From: Pseudomonas parafulva NBRC 16636 = DSM 17004 | GTDB taxonomy: Bacteria; Pseudomonadota; Gammaproteobacteria; Pseudomonadales; Pseudomonadaceae | Assembly (NCBI RefSeq): GCF_000730645.1 | Contig: NZ_BBIU01000033.1 | Span: forward strand, 1 to 60,027 | Length of the DNA: 60,027 nt | Direction of reading: 5' to 3' | Shown: positions 25,581 to 34,688 of the stretch, one piece after another | Position numbering within the stretch: the stretch's first letter is position 1 | Layout: every line of letters begins with the position of its first letter | Notes under the pieces: generated by a model | What the model was told of the DNA's origin: nothing | Database searches by the model: none | Seen by the model: the letters and a program-made list of their open reading frames with translations, nothing else | Program-made: the position numbers and the translations under genes

Positions 25581-26552
25581 ATGAGCGAAGACGCCCCCCT
25601 GCAACTCCCCGCCCCCGCCCCATCCGCCGCCACCCCCGCACGCACGCGCCGCCCTCGTCAGCGCAAGCCTGAACCTGCCATCACCCAGGTCAGCCAGGCA
25701 CCCGCCGCGCTTGAAGTGGCCAGTGCGCCCAAGGGCAGCACCGAAGACAGCACCTCGGCCAAGCTTCCGGCGAGCTACCCGTACCGCACGCGGCTGCGAC
25801 GCCAGGACTACGAAAAGGCCAAGCACGCCCTGCAAATCGAACTGCTGAAGGTGCAAAGCTGGGTGAAGGACACCGGGCAGCGGGTAGTGATTCTGTTCGA
25901 AGGGCGCGACGCGGCTGGCAAGGGCGGGACCATCAAGCGCTTCATGGAACACCTGAACCCGCGGGGTGCGCGCATCGTTGCCCTGGAGAAGCCCTCGGAA
26001 CAGGAAAAGGGCCAGTGGTACTTCCAGCGCTATGTGCAGCATTTGCCCACGGCCGGGGAAATGGTGTTCTTCGATCGCTCCTGGTACAACCGCGCCGGGG
26101 TCGAGCGGGTGATGGACTTCTGCACGCCGCTGCAGTACCTGGAATTCATGCGCCAGGCGCCAGACCTGGAGCGCATGCTGTGCAACAGCGGCATTCTGCT
26201 GTTCAAGTACTGGTTCTCGGTAAACCGCGAAGAGCAGCTGCGCCGCTTCATCTCGCGCCGCGACGACCCGCTGAAGCACTGGAAGCTGTCGCCCATCGAC
26301 ATCAAGTCGCTGGACAAGTGGGAAGACTACACCGCCGCCAAGGAGGCCATGTTCTTCCACACCGACACCGCAGATGCGCCCTGGACGGTGATCAAGTCCG
26401 ATGACAAGAAACGCGCGCGCATCAACTGCATCCGCCACTTCCTGCACTCGCTGGACTACCCCGGCAAAGACCACCGCGTGGCCCACGCGCCGGATGCCCT
26501 GCTGGTAGGCCGGGCATCACGCGGTTTCGAGGAAGATGAAGCGGTGGCGTAA
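25581..26552 (+). CDS. ppk2: Polyphosphate kinase 2 (PPK2)
   Basis: Transfers phosphate between polyphosphate and nucleotides, usually making GTP or ATP from the diphosphate. The 323-residue protein has a low-complexity Pro/Ala/Arg-rich N terminus (1-75), then the PPK2 P-loop domain: Walker A FEGRDAAGKGGTIKRF (about 112-127), Walker B and lid region VFFDRSWYNRAGVERVMDFC, and FKYWFSVNREEQLRRF. The size and single domain fit the one-domain class I type. Monocistronic, with an AAGGA site before the ATG. Confidence 0.93.
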   Translation: MSEDAPLQLPAPAPSAATPARTRRPRQRKPEPAITQVSQAPAALEVASAPKGSTEDSTSAKLPASYPYRTRLRRQDYEKAKHALQIELLKVQSWVKDTGQRVVILFEGRDAAGKGGTIKRFMEHLNPRGARIVALEKPSEQEKGQWYFQRYVQHLPTAGEMVFFDRSWYNRAGVERVMDFCTPLQYLEFMRQAPDLERMLCNSGILLFKYWFSVNREEQLRRFISRRDDPLKHWKLSPIDIKSLDKWEDYTAAKEAMFFHTDTADAPWTVIKSDDKKRARINCIRHFLHSLDYPGKDHRVAHAPDALLVGRASRGFEEDEAVA

Positions 26553-26563
26553 CCCGCCTGGCC

Positions 26564-27100
26564 TTAGAAGTTGGCGATGGCGCTGCAGTATTCGGCTTTG
26601 TGCCTGGGCACCTGATCGGTGCTGCCCAGGCGCTTGAGCGTGCCGCCACAGGCGCTGTAACCACGCAGTACCAGCTCGTAGTCGGCGCCTTTTTCCGGCA
26701 CGAACCAGAACATGCCCAGGCAGTTTTCCACGGTGCCGTATGCCGGGGAACTGCCGCCGTCCAGAAAGTGCAAGGTGAAGGGCTTGCCGGCCGGCACCAG
26801 CACTTCGCTAACAGCATCCCCCCTGCCCACAGCCGCGCCGGCAGGCATGCCCAGGGTTTCGCCGTTACGGTCGGCGAAGCCCTTTTTCGGTACAGCGATC
26901 ACGCCTGCACCGGGGCTGTACCAGTCCACGCAATCCTTCTCGGGCACCGCCCGCACCATGCCATTGGCGATGACGCGCAGGCGTGCGGTGTCCCCGGCAG
27001 TGGGTGAGCCATAGGGCGTGTTGAACGATTTGACGGCAGCAATGTTGCCACAGCCGGCCAGGGCGACGGCCAGCAGGCCGGCTAATACGGGTACTTTCAT
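26564..27100 (-). CDS. Putative lipoprotein
   Basis: A 178-residue protein with a lipoprotein signal peptide: MKVPVLAGLLAVALAGCGN, lipobox LAGC with Cys17. The start at 27100 was chosen because it begins that signal; the frame extends to 27196. The mature part has several cysteines (KDCVDW, VENCLGMFWFV, YSACGG, EYCSA) and a C-terminal region beginning LVPAGKPFTLHFLDGG. No known domain recognised. Convergent with ppk2, only 11 bp from its stop. Confidence 0.82.
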   Translation of the reverse strand: MKVPVLAGLLAVALAGCGNIAAVKSFNTPYGSPTAGDTARLRVIANGMVRAVPEKDCVDWYSPGAGVIAVPKKGFADRNGETLGMPAGAAVGRGDAVSEVLVPAGKPFTLHFLDGGSSPAYGTVENCLGMFWFVPEKGADYELVLRGYSACGGTLKRLGSTDQVPRHKAEYCSAIANF

Positions 27101-27226
27101 CCGTGAAGGTCCAGGGAGGTGATGAAGTGTGGGTAGTGTGTCTGAGACCTGCCGAAGCTGCTTGGGTTTCGCAGGCATCTGCGCTTCAATACGCACTTTT
27201 CACGGCACCCCCAAAGGACTCCACTC

Positions 27227-27670
27227 ATGGCCACCTCCACCAAGCAACAGAAACGCGCCAAGCGCGCCGCCACCAAGGCCAAGCAGAACCGCATGGTCCG
27301 CAGCGGCCAGGCGGTCAAGGCCAGTGCCGGCGACAGCGCCAGTGTTCAGCAGGTGTACGACAAGGCCATGGAATCGGGCAGTTACGAGCCGCTGTTCAAG
27401 AAGATGAAGGAAGCCCAGGAGGACGGCCTGGTCCCGATGATTTCGGTGTTCCTGGTAGACCCGTTGCTGGCCCTGGTGCTCAAGGGGCACAAGGAAGAAC
27501 ACGCCACCGACTACATCGTGCTGGTGTTCAGCGCCTACCGTAAGTGGCTCGACGGTGCTGATGAAGACACCACCATGGCATGGCTGGAGAGTGATGAGTT
27601 CCAGAATGCCTATATCACCGCTTCCGAGCTTGTGGCCAAACAGCAGCAACAGCAGAAGCAGTTCGGCTGA
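27227..27670 (+). CDS. Conserved hypothetical protein with basic N terminus
   Basis: A 147-residue cytoplasmic protein. Residues 1-33 are strongly basic and alanine-rich (KQQKRAKRAATKAKQNRMVRSG), the middle is helical, and it ends in a glutamine run (KQQQQQKQF). No domain recognised. The basic tail could bind nucleic acid, but this is only a composition argument. It has a good upstream context (AAAGGA) and its own downstream terminator. Confidence 0.8.
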   Translation: MATSTKQQKRAKRAATKAKQNRMVRSGQAVKASAGDSASVQQVYDKAMESGSYEPLFKKMKEAQEDGLVPMISVFLVDPLLALVLKGHKEEHATDYIVLVFSAYRKWLDGADEDTTMAWLESDEFQNAYITASELVAKQQQQQKQFG

Positions 27671-27693
27671 CAGCGCCCCAACAGCCCCGCCCA

Positions 27694-27726
27694 CCCTGTG
27701 GGAGCGGGTTCACCCGCGAAGAAGCC
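27694..27726. repeat. Single REP unit
   Basis: One REP unit (TGTGGGAGCGGGTTCACCCGCG) directly after the 27227-27670 gene, just before the bidirectional terminator. Confidence 0.8.
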
Positions 27727-27734
27727 AGCACAGG

Positions 27735-27772
27735 CAAAAAAAGGCCGCACCCTCAACAGGGCGCGGCCTTTT
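27735..27772. terminator. Bidirectional terminator between convergent genes
   Basis: AAAAAAGGCCGC (from 27736) pairs with GCGGCCTTTT (to 27772) around a 14-base loop. The A- and T-tracts make it usable by both the upstream plus-strand gene and gabP. Confidence 0.82.
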
Positions 27773-27790
27773 CGTTGCAGCCAGCGCGGG

Positions 27791-29176
27791 TCAGTTATCC
27801 AGCGCCACCCGCCCTGCAGCTTCACGCTTGCGATGCACCAGCAGCCCCGCCGCCACTACCGCAATGCTCAGCAATGCGGTGGCGATGATTTCGATACGGT
27901 GGTCTTCACGCAGCGCCATCACGCCCAGTACCGCAACGATGAAGGCAATGGTGGCCCAGGTCAGCCCCGGGAACAGCCACATCTTGAAGGCGATCTTCTC
28001 GCCACGGGCTTCACGCTGGGCCCGCATGCGCAGTTGCGACACGGCAATCACCAGGTACACCAGCAGCGCGATGGCGCCAGAACTGGCCAGCAGGAACTCG
28101 AACACCTGCGCCGGGGCCAGGAAGTTGGCGAACACACACAGGAAAGCCGCAGCCGTGGACAGCAATACCGCCACATGCGGGGTCGCTGCCTTGGTGGTGC
28201 GCTGAGCCATGGCCGGTGCGTCGCCGCGCTTGCTCAGGGAGAACAGCATGCGCGAAGAGGTGTACAGCGCCGAGTTGAGGCAGCTGGTCACCGCGATCAG
28301 TACCACGATATCGACGATCAGCTTGGCATTCGGCACACCGATACGGCTGAGCACGGTCTGGTACGAACCGGTTTCTGCCAGGGCCGGGTCGTTCCATGGC
28401 ACCAGGGCAACGACCAGGAAGATGGACACCAGGTAGAACAGGCAGATACGCCAGATCACCGAGTTGGTGGCACGGCTGATTTGCTTGCCCGGGTCCTTGG
28501 ACTCGGCCGCCGCGATGGTGACGATTTCAGTACCCATGAACGAGAACATGGTGGTCAGCATGGCTGCCAGCACCGCGCCCAGGCCGTTGGGCATGAAGCC
28601 CTGGGTGTCGAACAGGTGGCTGATACCGCTGACCTGGCTGCTGGGCACCAGGCCGAACATGGCCACGCAGCCCACCACGATGAAGCCGATGATGGCCAGC
28701 ACCTTCAGCAGCGCGAACCAGAACTCGAACTCGCCGTAGTTCTTCACGCTGAACAGGTTGGTGACGGTGAGTGCCAGGGTAATGATCAGCGAGAACGCCC
28801 ACAGGTCTACCGCAGGGAACCAGGCATGCAGAATGGCCGCCGCCGCGTTGGCTTCCAGCGGAATCACCAGCACCCAGAACCACCAGTACAGCCAGCCGAT
28901 GGTGAAGCCCGCCCAGCGCCCGATGGCGCGGTCGGCATAGGTGGAAAACGAACCCGTGTCGGGTGAGGCGACCGCCATTTCACCCAGCATGCGCATCACC
29001 AGCACCACCAGCGTACCGGCAGCCGCATAGGCCAGCAGTACGGCGGGGCCGGCAGCGGCAATGGCATGGCCGGAGCCGACGAACAGGCCGGCACCGATGA
29101 CGCCAGCGATAGACAGCATGGTCACATGCCGTTGTTTGAGCCCCTGAGCGAGGTCGTTGGAATTGTTACCGCTCAT
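27791..29176 (-). CDS. gabP: Amino acid permease, GabP-like (APC family)
   Basis: A 461-residue, 12-helix inner-membrane permease of the amino acid transporter family. The N terminus has LKQRHVTMLSIAGVIGAGLFVGSGHAIAAAGPA, the conserved first-helix substrate motif, followed by LGEMAVASPDTGSFSTYADRAIGRWAGFTIGWLYW; this pattern is typical of gamma-aminobutyrate permeases. The start MSGNNSNDLAQGL at 29176 was chosen because a GTAAGGAG-type site lies just upstream; the frame runs on to 29293. Substrate assignment by similarity only. Confidence 0.85.
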   Translation of the reverse strand: MSGNNSNDLAQGLKQRHVTMLSIAGVIGAGLFVGSGHAIAAAGPAVLLAYAAAGTLVVLVMRMLGEMAVASPDTGSFSTYADRAIGRWAGFTIGWLYWWFWVLVIPLEANAAAAILHAWFPAVDLWAFSLIITLALTVTNLFSVKNYGEFEFWFALLKVLAIIGFIVVGCVAMFGLVPSSQVSGISHLFDTQGFMPNGLGAVLAAMLTTMFSFMGTEIVTIAAAESKDPGKQISRATNSVIWRICLFYLVSIFLVVALVPWNDPALAETGSYQTVLSRIGVPNAKLIVDIVVLIAVTSCLNSALYTSSRMLFSLSKRGDAPAMAQRTTKAATPHVAVLLSTAAAFLCVFANFLAPAQVFEFLLASSGAIALLVYLVIAVSQLRMRAQREARGEKIAFKMWLFPGLTWATIAFIVAVLGVMALREDHRIEIIATALLSIAVVAAGLLVHRKREAAGRVALDN

Positions 29177-29815
29177 AAAACTACCTTTGTAAGGAGTGGA
29201 CCACATCGATTGCGAGTCAGGCGTGCCCTGGGTTGAGGTGGGCAACGCTGCAATCTGCGGTTTCGTACTGGCAATAAGCGCGCCATGTGCCAACCCACCG
29301 CACCAAGATTGTGCGTAAGCCTTGATTGACGCGGGATGGAGCGCATTCGGCCAGCCCGTGACCGAATCATCGCCGAATCATCGGATTACGGAAATACCCA
29401 CTTACAAATGCACCACGGGTGCCCCTCGGTAACACCCACGCACCATGGCGAGGCAAAAAAGTGCAACCGGGAGGTACAACCACGACGCCGTTTTACACGC
29501 TTGCCAGGTGCAGCCCTGCATCAGTGGAGCGCTGCCCGCGTGGTCAGGTTTACTCAGCAAACGGTCCGAAAGCGCTTCCCTGAGCCGGCCAAAACTGGCA
29601 CCATCGCGCCTTTTTTCATCAAGGCTCAGGTGCCGGGCGACAACGCGGGTGGACATCCGCGCGACGTTGCGCTGCAACGATGCGACAAACTGCCCCACCA
29701 AGGCCCAGACTGCCCGGCAACCCTGTTGGCCGTCATAATGCCGCTATGCTAGCTTGGCGCACGCCAGGAAGGCCGCCAACAGCTGGGAACGCACCCGAAC
29801 ACATGAGGACCGCAC
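29177..29815. other. Gene-free intergenic region upstream of gabP and the ABC operon
   Basis: 639 bp with no convincing gene. It contains an 11-bp tandem duplication CCGAATCATCG (29362-29372 and 29373-29383). The region must hold promoters for gabP (left) and for the ABC operon (right). Confidence 0.5.
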
Positions 29816-30589
29816 ATGGCTCAGGCCACGCCCGCGCTGGAAATCCGCAACCTGCACAAACGCTACGGCGAGCAGGAAATTCTCAAGGGCATTTCGCTGA
29901 CCGCACGCGACGGTGACGTGATCTCCATCCTGGGGTCGTCCGGCTCCGGCAAGTCCACCCTGCTGCGCTGCATCAACCTGCTGGAAAACCCGCACCAGGG
30001 CGAAATCCTGGTTGCCGGTGAAGCCCTCAAGCTCAAGGCCGCGAAGAACGGCGACCTGATCGCTGCCGACAACCGCCAGATCAACCGCCTGCGCAGCGAA
30101 ATCGGCTTCGTCTTCCAGAACTTCAACCTGTGGCCGCACATGTCCATCCTCGACAACATCATCGAGGCCCCACGCCGCGTCCTCGGCCAGAGCAAGGCCG
30201 AAGCCGTGGAGGCAGCCGAAGCGCTGCTGAACAAGGTGGGTATCTACGACAAGCGCCACAGCTACCCCGCCCAGCTTTCCGGTGGCCAGCAACAGCGCGC
30301 CGCCATTGCCCGTACCCTGGCCATGAAACCCAAGGTGATCCTGTTCGACGAGCCCACATCGGCCCTCGATCCGGAAATGGTCCAGGAAGTGCTAAACGTT
30401 ATCCGCGCATTGGCCGAAGAAGGCCGTACCATGCTGCTGGTGACGCACGAGATGAACTTTGCCCGCCAGGTGTCCAGTGAAGTGGTCTTCCTGCACCAGG
30501 GCCTGGTCGAAGAGCAGGGATCGCCGCAGCAGGTCTTCGAAAACCCGACCTCGGCGCGTTGCAAGCAATTCATGTCCAGCCACCGCTAA
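29816..30589 (+). CDS. Polar amino acid ABC transporter ATPase
   Basis: A 257-residue nucleotide-binding subunit of the HisP/GlnQ/AotP type: Walker A GSSGSGKST (about 40-48), QNFNLWPHMS Q-loop, LSGGQQQR signature, ILFDEPTSALDPE Walker B and VTHEMNFAR switch. It leads the operon ATPase-binding protein-permease-permease. With the HisJ/LAO-type binding protein it probably imports a basic amino acid such as arginine, ornithine, lysine or histidine. Confidence 0.92.
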   Translation: MAQATPALEIRNLHKRYGEQEILKGISLTARDGDVISILGSSGSGKSTLLRCINLLENPHQGEILVAGEALKLKAAKNGDLIAADNRQINRLRSEIGFVFQNFNLWPHMSILDNIIEAPRRVLGQSKAEAVEAAEALLNKVGIYDKRHSYPAQLSGGQQQRAAIARTLAMKPKVILFDEPTSALDPEMVQEVLNVIRALAEEGRTMLLVTHEMNFARQVSSEVVFLHQGLVEEQGSPQQVFENPTSARCKQFMSSHR

Positions 30590-30600
30590 CGGAGCAATAC

Positions 30601-31356
30601 ATGCAAACCTACAAGAAGTTTCTCCTGGCCGCTGCAGCCACCCTGGTGATGTCGGCCAACGCCCTGGCCGCAGAAAAACTGCGCATGGGTATCGAAGCGG
30701 CCTACCCGCCGTTCAACAACAAGGACGCCAGCGGCAACGTCGTGGGCTTCGACAAGGACATCGGCGACGCCCTGTGCGCCAAGATGAAGGTCGAGTGCTC
30801 GGTGGTCACCTCTGACTGGGACGGCATCATCCCGGCCCTGAACGCCAAGAAGTTCGACTTCCTGGTGTCGTCGCTGTCGATCACCGACGAGCGCAAGCAG
30901 GCCGTGGACTTCACCGACCCCTACTACTCCAACAAGCTGCAGTTCATCGCGCCGAAAAACGTCGACTTCAAAACCGACAAGGCCTACCTCAAGGGCAAGA
31001 CCATCGGTACCCAGCGCGCCACCCTGGCGGGCACCTGGCTTGAAGACAACTACGGCAGCGACCTGGACATCAAGCTGTACGACACCCAGGAAAACGCCTA
31101 CCTCGACCTGGTCGCCGGCCGCATCGACGGCATCCTGGCCGACAAGTACGTGCAGTACGAGTGGCTGAAAAGCAAGGACGGCTCCAACTTCGAGTTCAAG
31201 GGCGAGCCGGTGGTGGACAGCGACAAGATCGGCATCGCCGTGCGCAAGGGTGACACCAAGCTGCGCGACGACCTGAACAAGGCCCTGGCCGAAATCAAGG
31301 CCGACGGCACGTACAAGAAGATCAACGACAAGTACTTCCCGTTCAGCATCGAATGA
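30601..31356 (+). CDS. Polar amino acid ABC transporter substrate-binding protein
   Basis: A 251-residue periplasmic protein with a signal peptide ending SANALA-AEK (about residue 22-23). It is HisJ/LAO-like: LRMGIEAAYPPFNNKDASGNVVGFDKDIGDALC, a conserved disulfide pair (Cys in DALCAKMKVEC) and the ligand residues in SSLSITDERKQAVDFTDPYY. The start at 30601 follows CGGAG. Likely ligand is a cationic amino acid; not provable here. Confidence 0.92.
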   Translation: MQTYKKFLLAAAATLVMSANALAAEKLRMGIEAAYPPFNNKDASGNVVGFDKDIGDALCAKMKVECSVVTSDWDGIIPALNAKKFDFLVSSLSITDERKQAVDFTDPYYSNKLQFIAPKNVDFKTDKAYLKGKTIGTQRATLAGTWLEDNYGSDLDIKLYDTQENAYLDLVAGRIDGILADKYVQYEWLKSKDGSNFEFKGEPVVDSDKIGIAVRKGDTKLRDDLNKALAEIKADGTYKKINDKYFPFSIE

Positions 31357-31410
31357 CCCGCCCCGACCGGCGCGCCCTTGCGGCGTGCCAGTCCCTAAAA
31401 TGACCTGCCC

Positions 31411-32106
31411 ATGAATATCGACCTGCACGGATTCGGCCCGGCCATGATGGCCGGCACCCTGATGACCGTAAAACTGGCGCTTTGCGCCTTGCTGCTGGGG
31501 CTGGTGCTGGGCCTGCTCGGCGCCCTGGCCAAGACTTCCTCGATCAAGCCGCTGCAGTGGCTTGGCGGCTTCTACTCCACCCTGGTACGCGGCATACCCG
31601 AACTGCTGTGGGTGCTGCTGATCTATTTCGGCACCGTCGGCCTGATGAGCAGCCTGGGCGATGCCCTGAACATGCCGGGCCTGGAGCTGAGTGCATTTGC
31701 CGCCGGCGTCATCGCCCTGGGCCTGTGCTTTGGCGCCTATGCTACCGAGGTGTTCCGCGGCGCCATCCTGGCCATCCCCAAAGGGCACCGCGAGGCCGGG
31801 CTGGCCTTGGGCATGACCAAGGGGCGTATCCTGTCGCGCATCATCCTGCCGCAGATGTGGCGCATCGCCCTGCCCGGCCTGGGCAACCTGTTCATGATCC
31901 TGATGAAGGACACCGCCCTGGTGTCGGTGATCGGCCTTGAAGAAATCATGCGCCACGCGCAAATCGGCGTGACCGTGACCAAGGAGCCCTTCACCTTCTA
32001 CATGGTCGCCGCCTGCATCTACCTGGGCCTCACCATCATTGCCATGACCGGTATGCACTTCATGGAAAAACGCGCCGCTCGCGGCTTCGCGAGGGCCGAA
32101 CAATGA
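31411..32106 (+). CDS. Polar amino acid ABC transporter permease (HisQ-like)
   Basis: A 231-residue permease with about five helices and the EAA loop YATEVFRGAILAIPKGHREAGLALGMTKG (about 110-138). Its stop overlaps the start of the next permease by 4 bp, so a heterodimeric HisQ/HisM-type channel is made from coupled genes. Confidence 0.92.
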   Translation: MNIDLHGFGPAMMAGTLMTVKLALCALLLGLVLGLLGALAKTSSIKPLQWLGGFYSTLVRGIPELLWVLLIYFGTVGLMSSLGDALNMPGLELSAFAAGVIALGLCFGAYATEVFRGAILAIPKGHREAGLALGMTKGRILSRIILPQMWRIALPGLGNLFMILMKDTALVSVIGLEEIMRHAQIGVTVTKEPFTFYMVAACIYLGLTIIAMTGMHFMEKRAARGFARAEQ

Positions 32107-32792
32107 ATTGGGAAGTGATCATCAAGTGGCTGCCCCGCCTGGCACAGGGCGCCACGCTCACGCTGGAGCTGGTGGCCATTGCCGTGGTGGCCGGGCTGAT
32201 TCTGGCCATCCCGCTGGGCATCGCCCGTTCTTCGCGCCACTGGTACGTGCGCGCGGTGCCGTTCAGCTACATCTTCTTCTTCCGCGGCACACCGCTGCTG
32301 GTGCAGCTGTTTCTGGTGTACTACGGCCTGGCCCAGTTCGACGCCGTGCGCAGCAGTTCGCTGTGGCCGTACCTGCGCGACCCGTTCTGGTGCACGGTGC
32401 TGACCATGACCCTGCACACTGCTGCCTACATCGCCGAGATCCTGCGCGGCGCGCTGCAGTCCATCCCCAAGGGTGAGATCGAGGCGGCGCGGGCGCTGGG
32501 CATGTCGCGGGGCAAGACCCTGTTCTACATCATGCTGCCCCGGGCCGCGCGCATCGGCCTGCCGGCGTACAGCAACGAAGTGATCCTGATGCTCAAGGCC
32601 AGCGCCCTGGCCAGTACGGTGACCCTGCTGGAACTGACCGGCATGGCCCGTACCATCATTGCCCGCACCTACCTGCCGGTGGAAATCTTCTTCGCTGCCG
32701 GCCTGTTCTACCTGCTGATCTCGTTCCTGCTGGTGCAGGGCTTCAAGTTGCTGGAGCGCTGGTTGCGGGTAGACGCCTGCCAAGGTCGCTGA
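32103..32792 (+). CDS. Polar amino acid ABC transporter permease (HisM-like)
   Basis: A 229-residue second permease, with helices near 15-35, 52-72, 95-115, 150-170 and 190-215 and the EAA loop YIAEILRGALQSIPKGEIEAARALGMSRG. Partner of the preceding permease; last gene of the operon, followed by a REPIN. Confidence 0.92.
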   Translation: MNWEVIIKWLPRLAQGATLTLELVAIAVVAGLILAIPLGIARSSRHWYVRAVPFSYIFFFRGTPLLVQLFLVYYGLAQFDAVRSSSLWPYLRDPFWCTVLTMTLHTAAYIAEILRGALQSIPKGEIEAARALGMSRGKTLFYIMLPRAARIGLPAYSNEVILMLKASALASTVTLLELTGMARTIIARTYLPVEIFFAAGLFYLLISFLLVQGFKLLERWLRVDACQGR

Positions 32793-32804
32793 CCCCGTAC
32801 CGCC

Positions 32805-32893
32805 CCTTTCGCGGCTAAACCCGCCCCACAGGCCCCTCACAGGCTTCCAACCTGTGCCAACCCTGTGGGAGCGGGTTCACCCGCGAAGAGGCC
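32805..32893. repeat. REPIN after the ABC operon
   Basis: Inverted REP units (CTTTCGCGGCTAAACCCGCC and GGGAGCGGGTTCACCCGCGA) separated by about 36 bp, with an internal dyad CACAGG..CCTGTG. It lies between the permease stop and the methyltransferase start. Confidence 0.83.
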
Positions 32894-32917
32894 CTCAAAC
32901 CCGACAACCTTCTCCCC

Positions 32918-34123
32918 ATGCCCAACCACCTCCACAGCCACCACCTAAGCACCCGCTTCCTGGCCCTCGACCAGTTCCTGGTGGAGCACCAACAGCTGTG
33001 GAAACCGCGCCCCTTCACTACCCTGCAACTAGGCTGGGAGGCCGCCCACCCCGAACTGGCTGCCCACCTGCGCCAATGTTCCCTGGCAGACGCCGAAGCC
33101 GACAGCACTACTGACCGCCTCCCAGCCCCCTTCCCGCAACTGGCCGAGCAAGCCCAACAGCTCGCCACGCTCGGCAGCCTGCCCCAGGTCGAACTGCCGC
33201 CAGCCGCCCACCGCCTGGACGTGGCAGTCCCCGGCCGCAAATGGCAGCAGATCGAAGCCTTCGCCAGCCACCTGGCCTTCGGCGCCCAGCCCCACCGGTG
33301 GCTGGACTGGTGCGCAGGCAAAGGCCACCTCGGCCGCCGCCTGCTGCAACCCGGCCAACAGCTGACATGCCTGGAATACGACGCCGAACTGGTCGCAGCC
33401 GGCCAGGCACTGAGCACCCATCACCACTTGCCCGCGCAACACCTGCATCAGGATGTGATGGCACCCGAAAGCGCCAGGCATCTGCATTCGGACACTAGCG
33501 TGGTTGCCTTGCACGCGTGCGGCGACCTGCACGTGCGCCTGCTGCGGCTGGCCGGCGAGCAAGGCTGCCGGCAGCTGGCGGTGGCCCCATGCTGCTACAA
33601 CCGTATCGCCACTCCGAGCTACCAGGCGTTATCCACAGCGGCACGCGCTTCCAGCCTGCACCTGTCGCTGGACGACCTGGGTTTACCCCTGAGTGAAACC
33701 GTCACCGCCGGTGCCCGCGTGCGCCGCCAGCGTGATACGTCCATGGCGCGGCGGCTGGGTTTCGACCTGCTTCAACGCCAGCAACGCGAGGCCGATGAGT
33801 ACCTGCCCACGCCATCGCTGCCTGTGGCCTGGCTGAGCAAACCGTTCGAGCAGTATTGCCGTGATCTGGCGGCACTCAAGCACGTACCCATTCACGGTGA
33901 ACCGGACTGGCTCGCGCTGGAAGCGGCGGGCTGGCAGCGCCTGGCCGAGGTGCGCAACCTGGAGCGCGTACGCAACCTGTTCCGCCGCCCGCTGGAGCTG
34001 TGGCTGGTACTGGACCGCGCCCTGTACCTGGCCGAACAGGGTTATGACGTACGCGTGGGGTTGTTTTGCGACTATCCGTTGACCCCGCGCAACCTTCTGA
34101 TCCTGGCCGAGCGCGGCAGATAG
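32918..34123 (+). CDS. SAM-dependent methyltransferase-like protein
   Basis: A 401-residue cytoplasmic protein with a class I methyltransferase core: motif I RWLDWCAGKGHLGRRLLQPGQQLTCLEYDAEL (about 128-158), then VVALHACGDLHVRLLRLAGEQGCRQLAVAPCCYN (about 195-228). The combination of ALHACG and APCCY is typical of the PF13679-type methyltransferase domain found in tRNA- or peptide-modifying enzymes. The target is unknown. No operon partner. Confidence 0.83.
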   Translation: MPNHLHSHHLSTRFLALDQFLVEHQQLWKPRPFTTLQLGWEAAHPELAAHLRQCSLADAEADSTTDRLPAPFPQLAEQAQQLATLGSLPQVELPPAAHRLDVAVPGRKWQQIEAFASHLAFGAQPHRWLDWCAGKGHLGRRLLQPGQQLTCLEYDAELVAAGQALSTHHHLPAQHLHQDVMAPESARHLHSDTSVVALHACGDLHVRLLRLAGEQGCRQLAVAPCCYNRIATPSYQALSTAARASSLHLSLDDLGLPLSETVTAGARVRRQRDTSMARRLGFDLLQRQQREADEYLPTPSLPVAWLSKPFEQYCRDLAALKHVPIHGEPDWLALEAAGWQRLAEVRNLERVRNLFRRPLELWLVLDRALYLAEQGYDVRVGLFCDYPLTPRNLLILAERGR

Positions 34124-34412
34124 CCGCAGAAAAACCTGTGGATAACTCTGTGAACAAGCTTGTGATTACCTGTTGGAGCCAAGCGCTATTTCCAGCGCCT
34201 GGCTTATTCCTTCAGGTACCGCAAGGCCAGCAAAAACAGGCATTTGCGCAAAGACAAGTGGCACAGCAAGGCGGCATGCATTTCGCGCAGGTAGTTGATG
34301 CCGCTTGTGCATAAGCGATTTTGGCGGTAGCCCAATTGGGTAACGGCTGCAAGGTGTTCGACGCGGGGAATGCAGCGCTCGATCTCACGGCAAACATCGG
34401 CGGCCCCCCGTC
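34124..34412. other. Gene-free region
   Basis: 289 bp between the methyltransferase and the DUF6124 gene. Only stop-rich short frames are present and no clear terminator or repeat was found. Confidence 0.4.
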
Positions 34413-34688
34413 TCAATGCACCCGCCCCTTGGCAATCTCGATATCGTTCATCAACGCCTTCGCCATATCACATAGATAATCAGCCGCCCCCAAAAACTTG
34501 TGGTCATCCTCCATATCCCCCTCGCGCACCAAGTGCTTGATGTACCCCATCAAAATCGACACATGCTCGTAGGCAGCATCCACAGGTATGCCGGGCTGTA
34601 CACGCAAGAGGTTGAGAGACGGGCTACCCGCCGGGAGGAAGGTTTCGATGCCTGCGGTGGTGATCTCGTCCGGATTGGTTTTTTTCAT
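34413..34688 (-). CDS. DUF6124 family small protein
   Basis: A 91-residue protein starting MKKTNPDEITTAGIETFLPAGSPSLNLLRVQPG, then an amphipathic helical hairpin AYEHVSILMGYIKHLVREGDMEDDHKFLGAADYLCDMAKALMNDIE. This matches the small DUF6124 (DUF3077-related) proteins that occur in many copies in pseudomonads; function unknown. The ATG at 34688 is preceded by a long leader with a hairpin (see next region). Confidence 0.8.
   Translation of the reverse strand: MKKTNPDEITTAGIETFLPAGSPSLNLLRVQPGIPVDAAYEHVSILMGYIKHLVREGDMEDDHKFLGAADYLCDMAKALMNDIEIAKGRVH

Noticed and set aside
27698..28966. 422-codon plus-strand frame opposite gabP
   Set aside because: Shadow of the permease; it starts inside a REP unit and has no ribosome site.
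29402..29701. 99-codon minus-strand frame in the gabP/ABC intergenic region
   Set aside because: No ribosome site or domain, and composition unlike a real gene.
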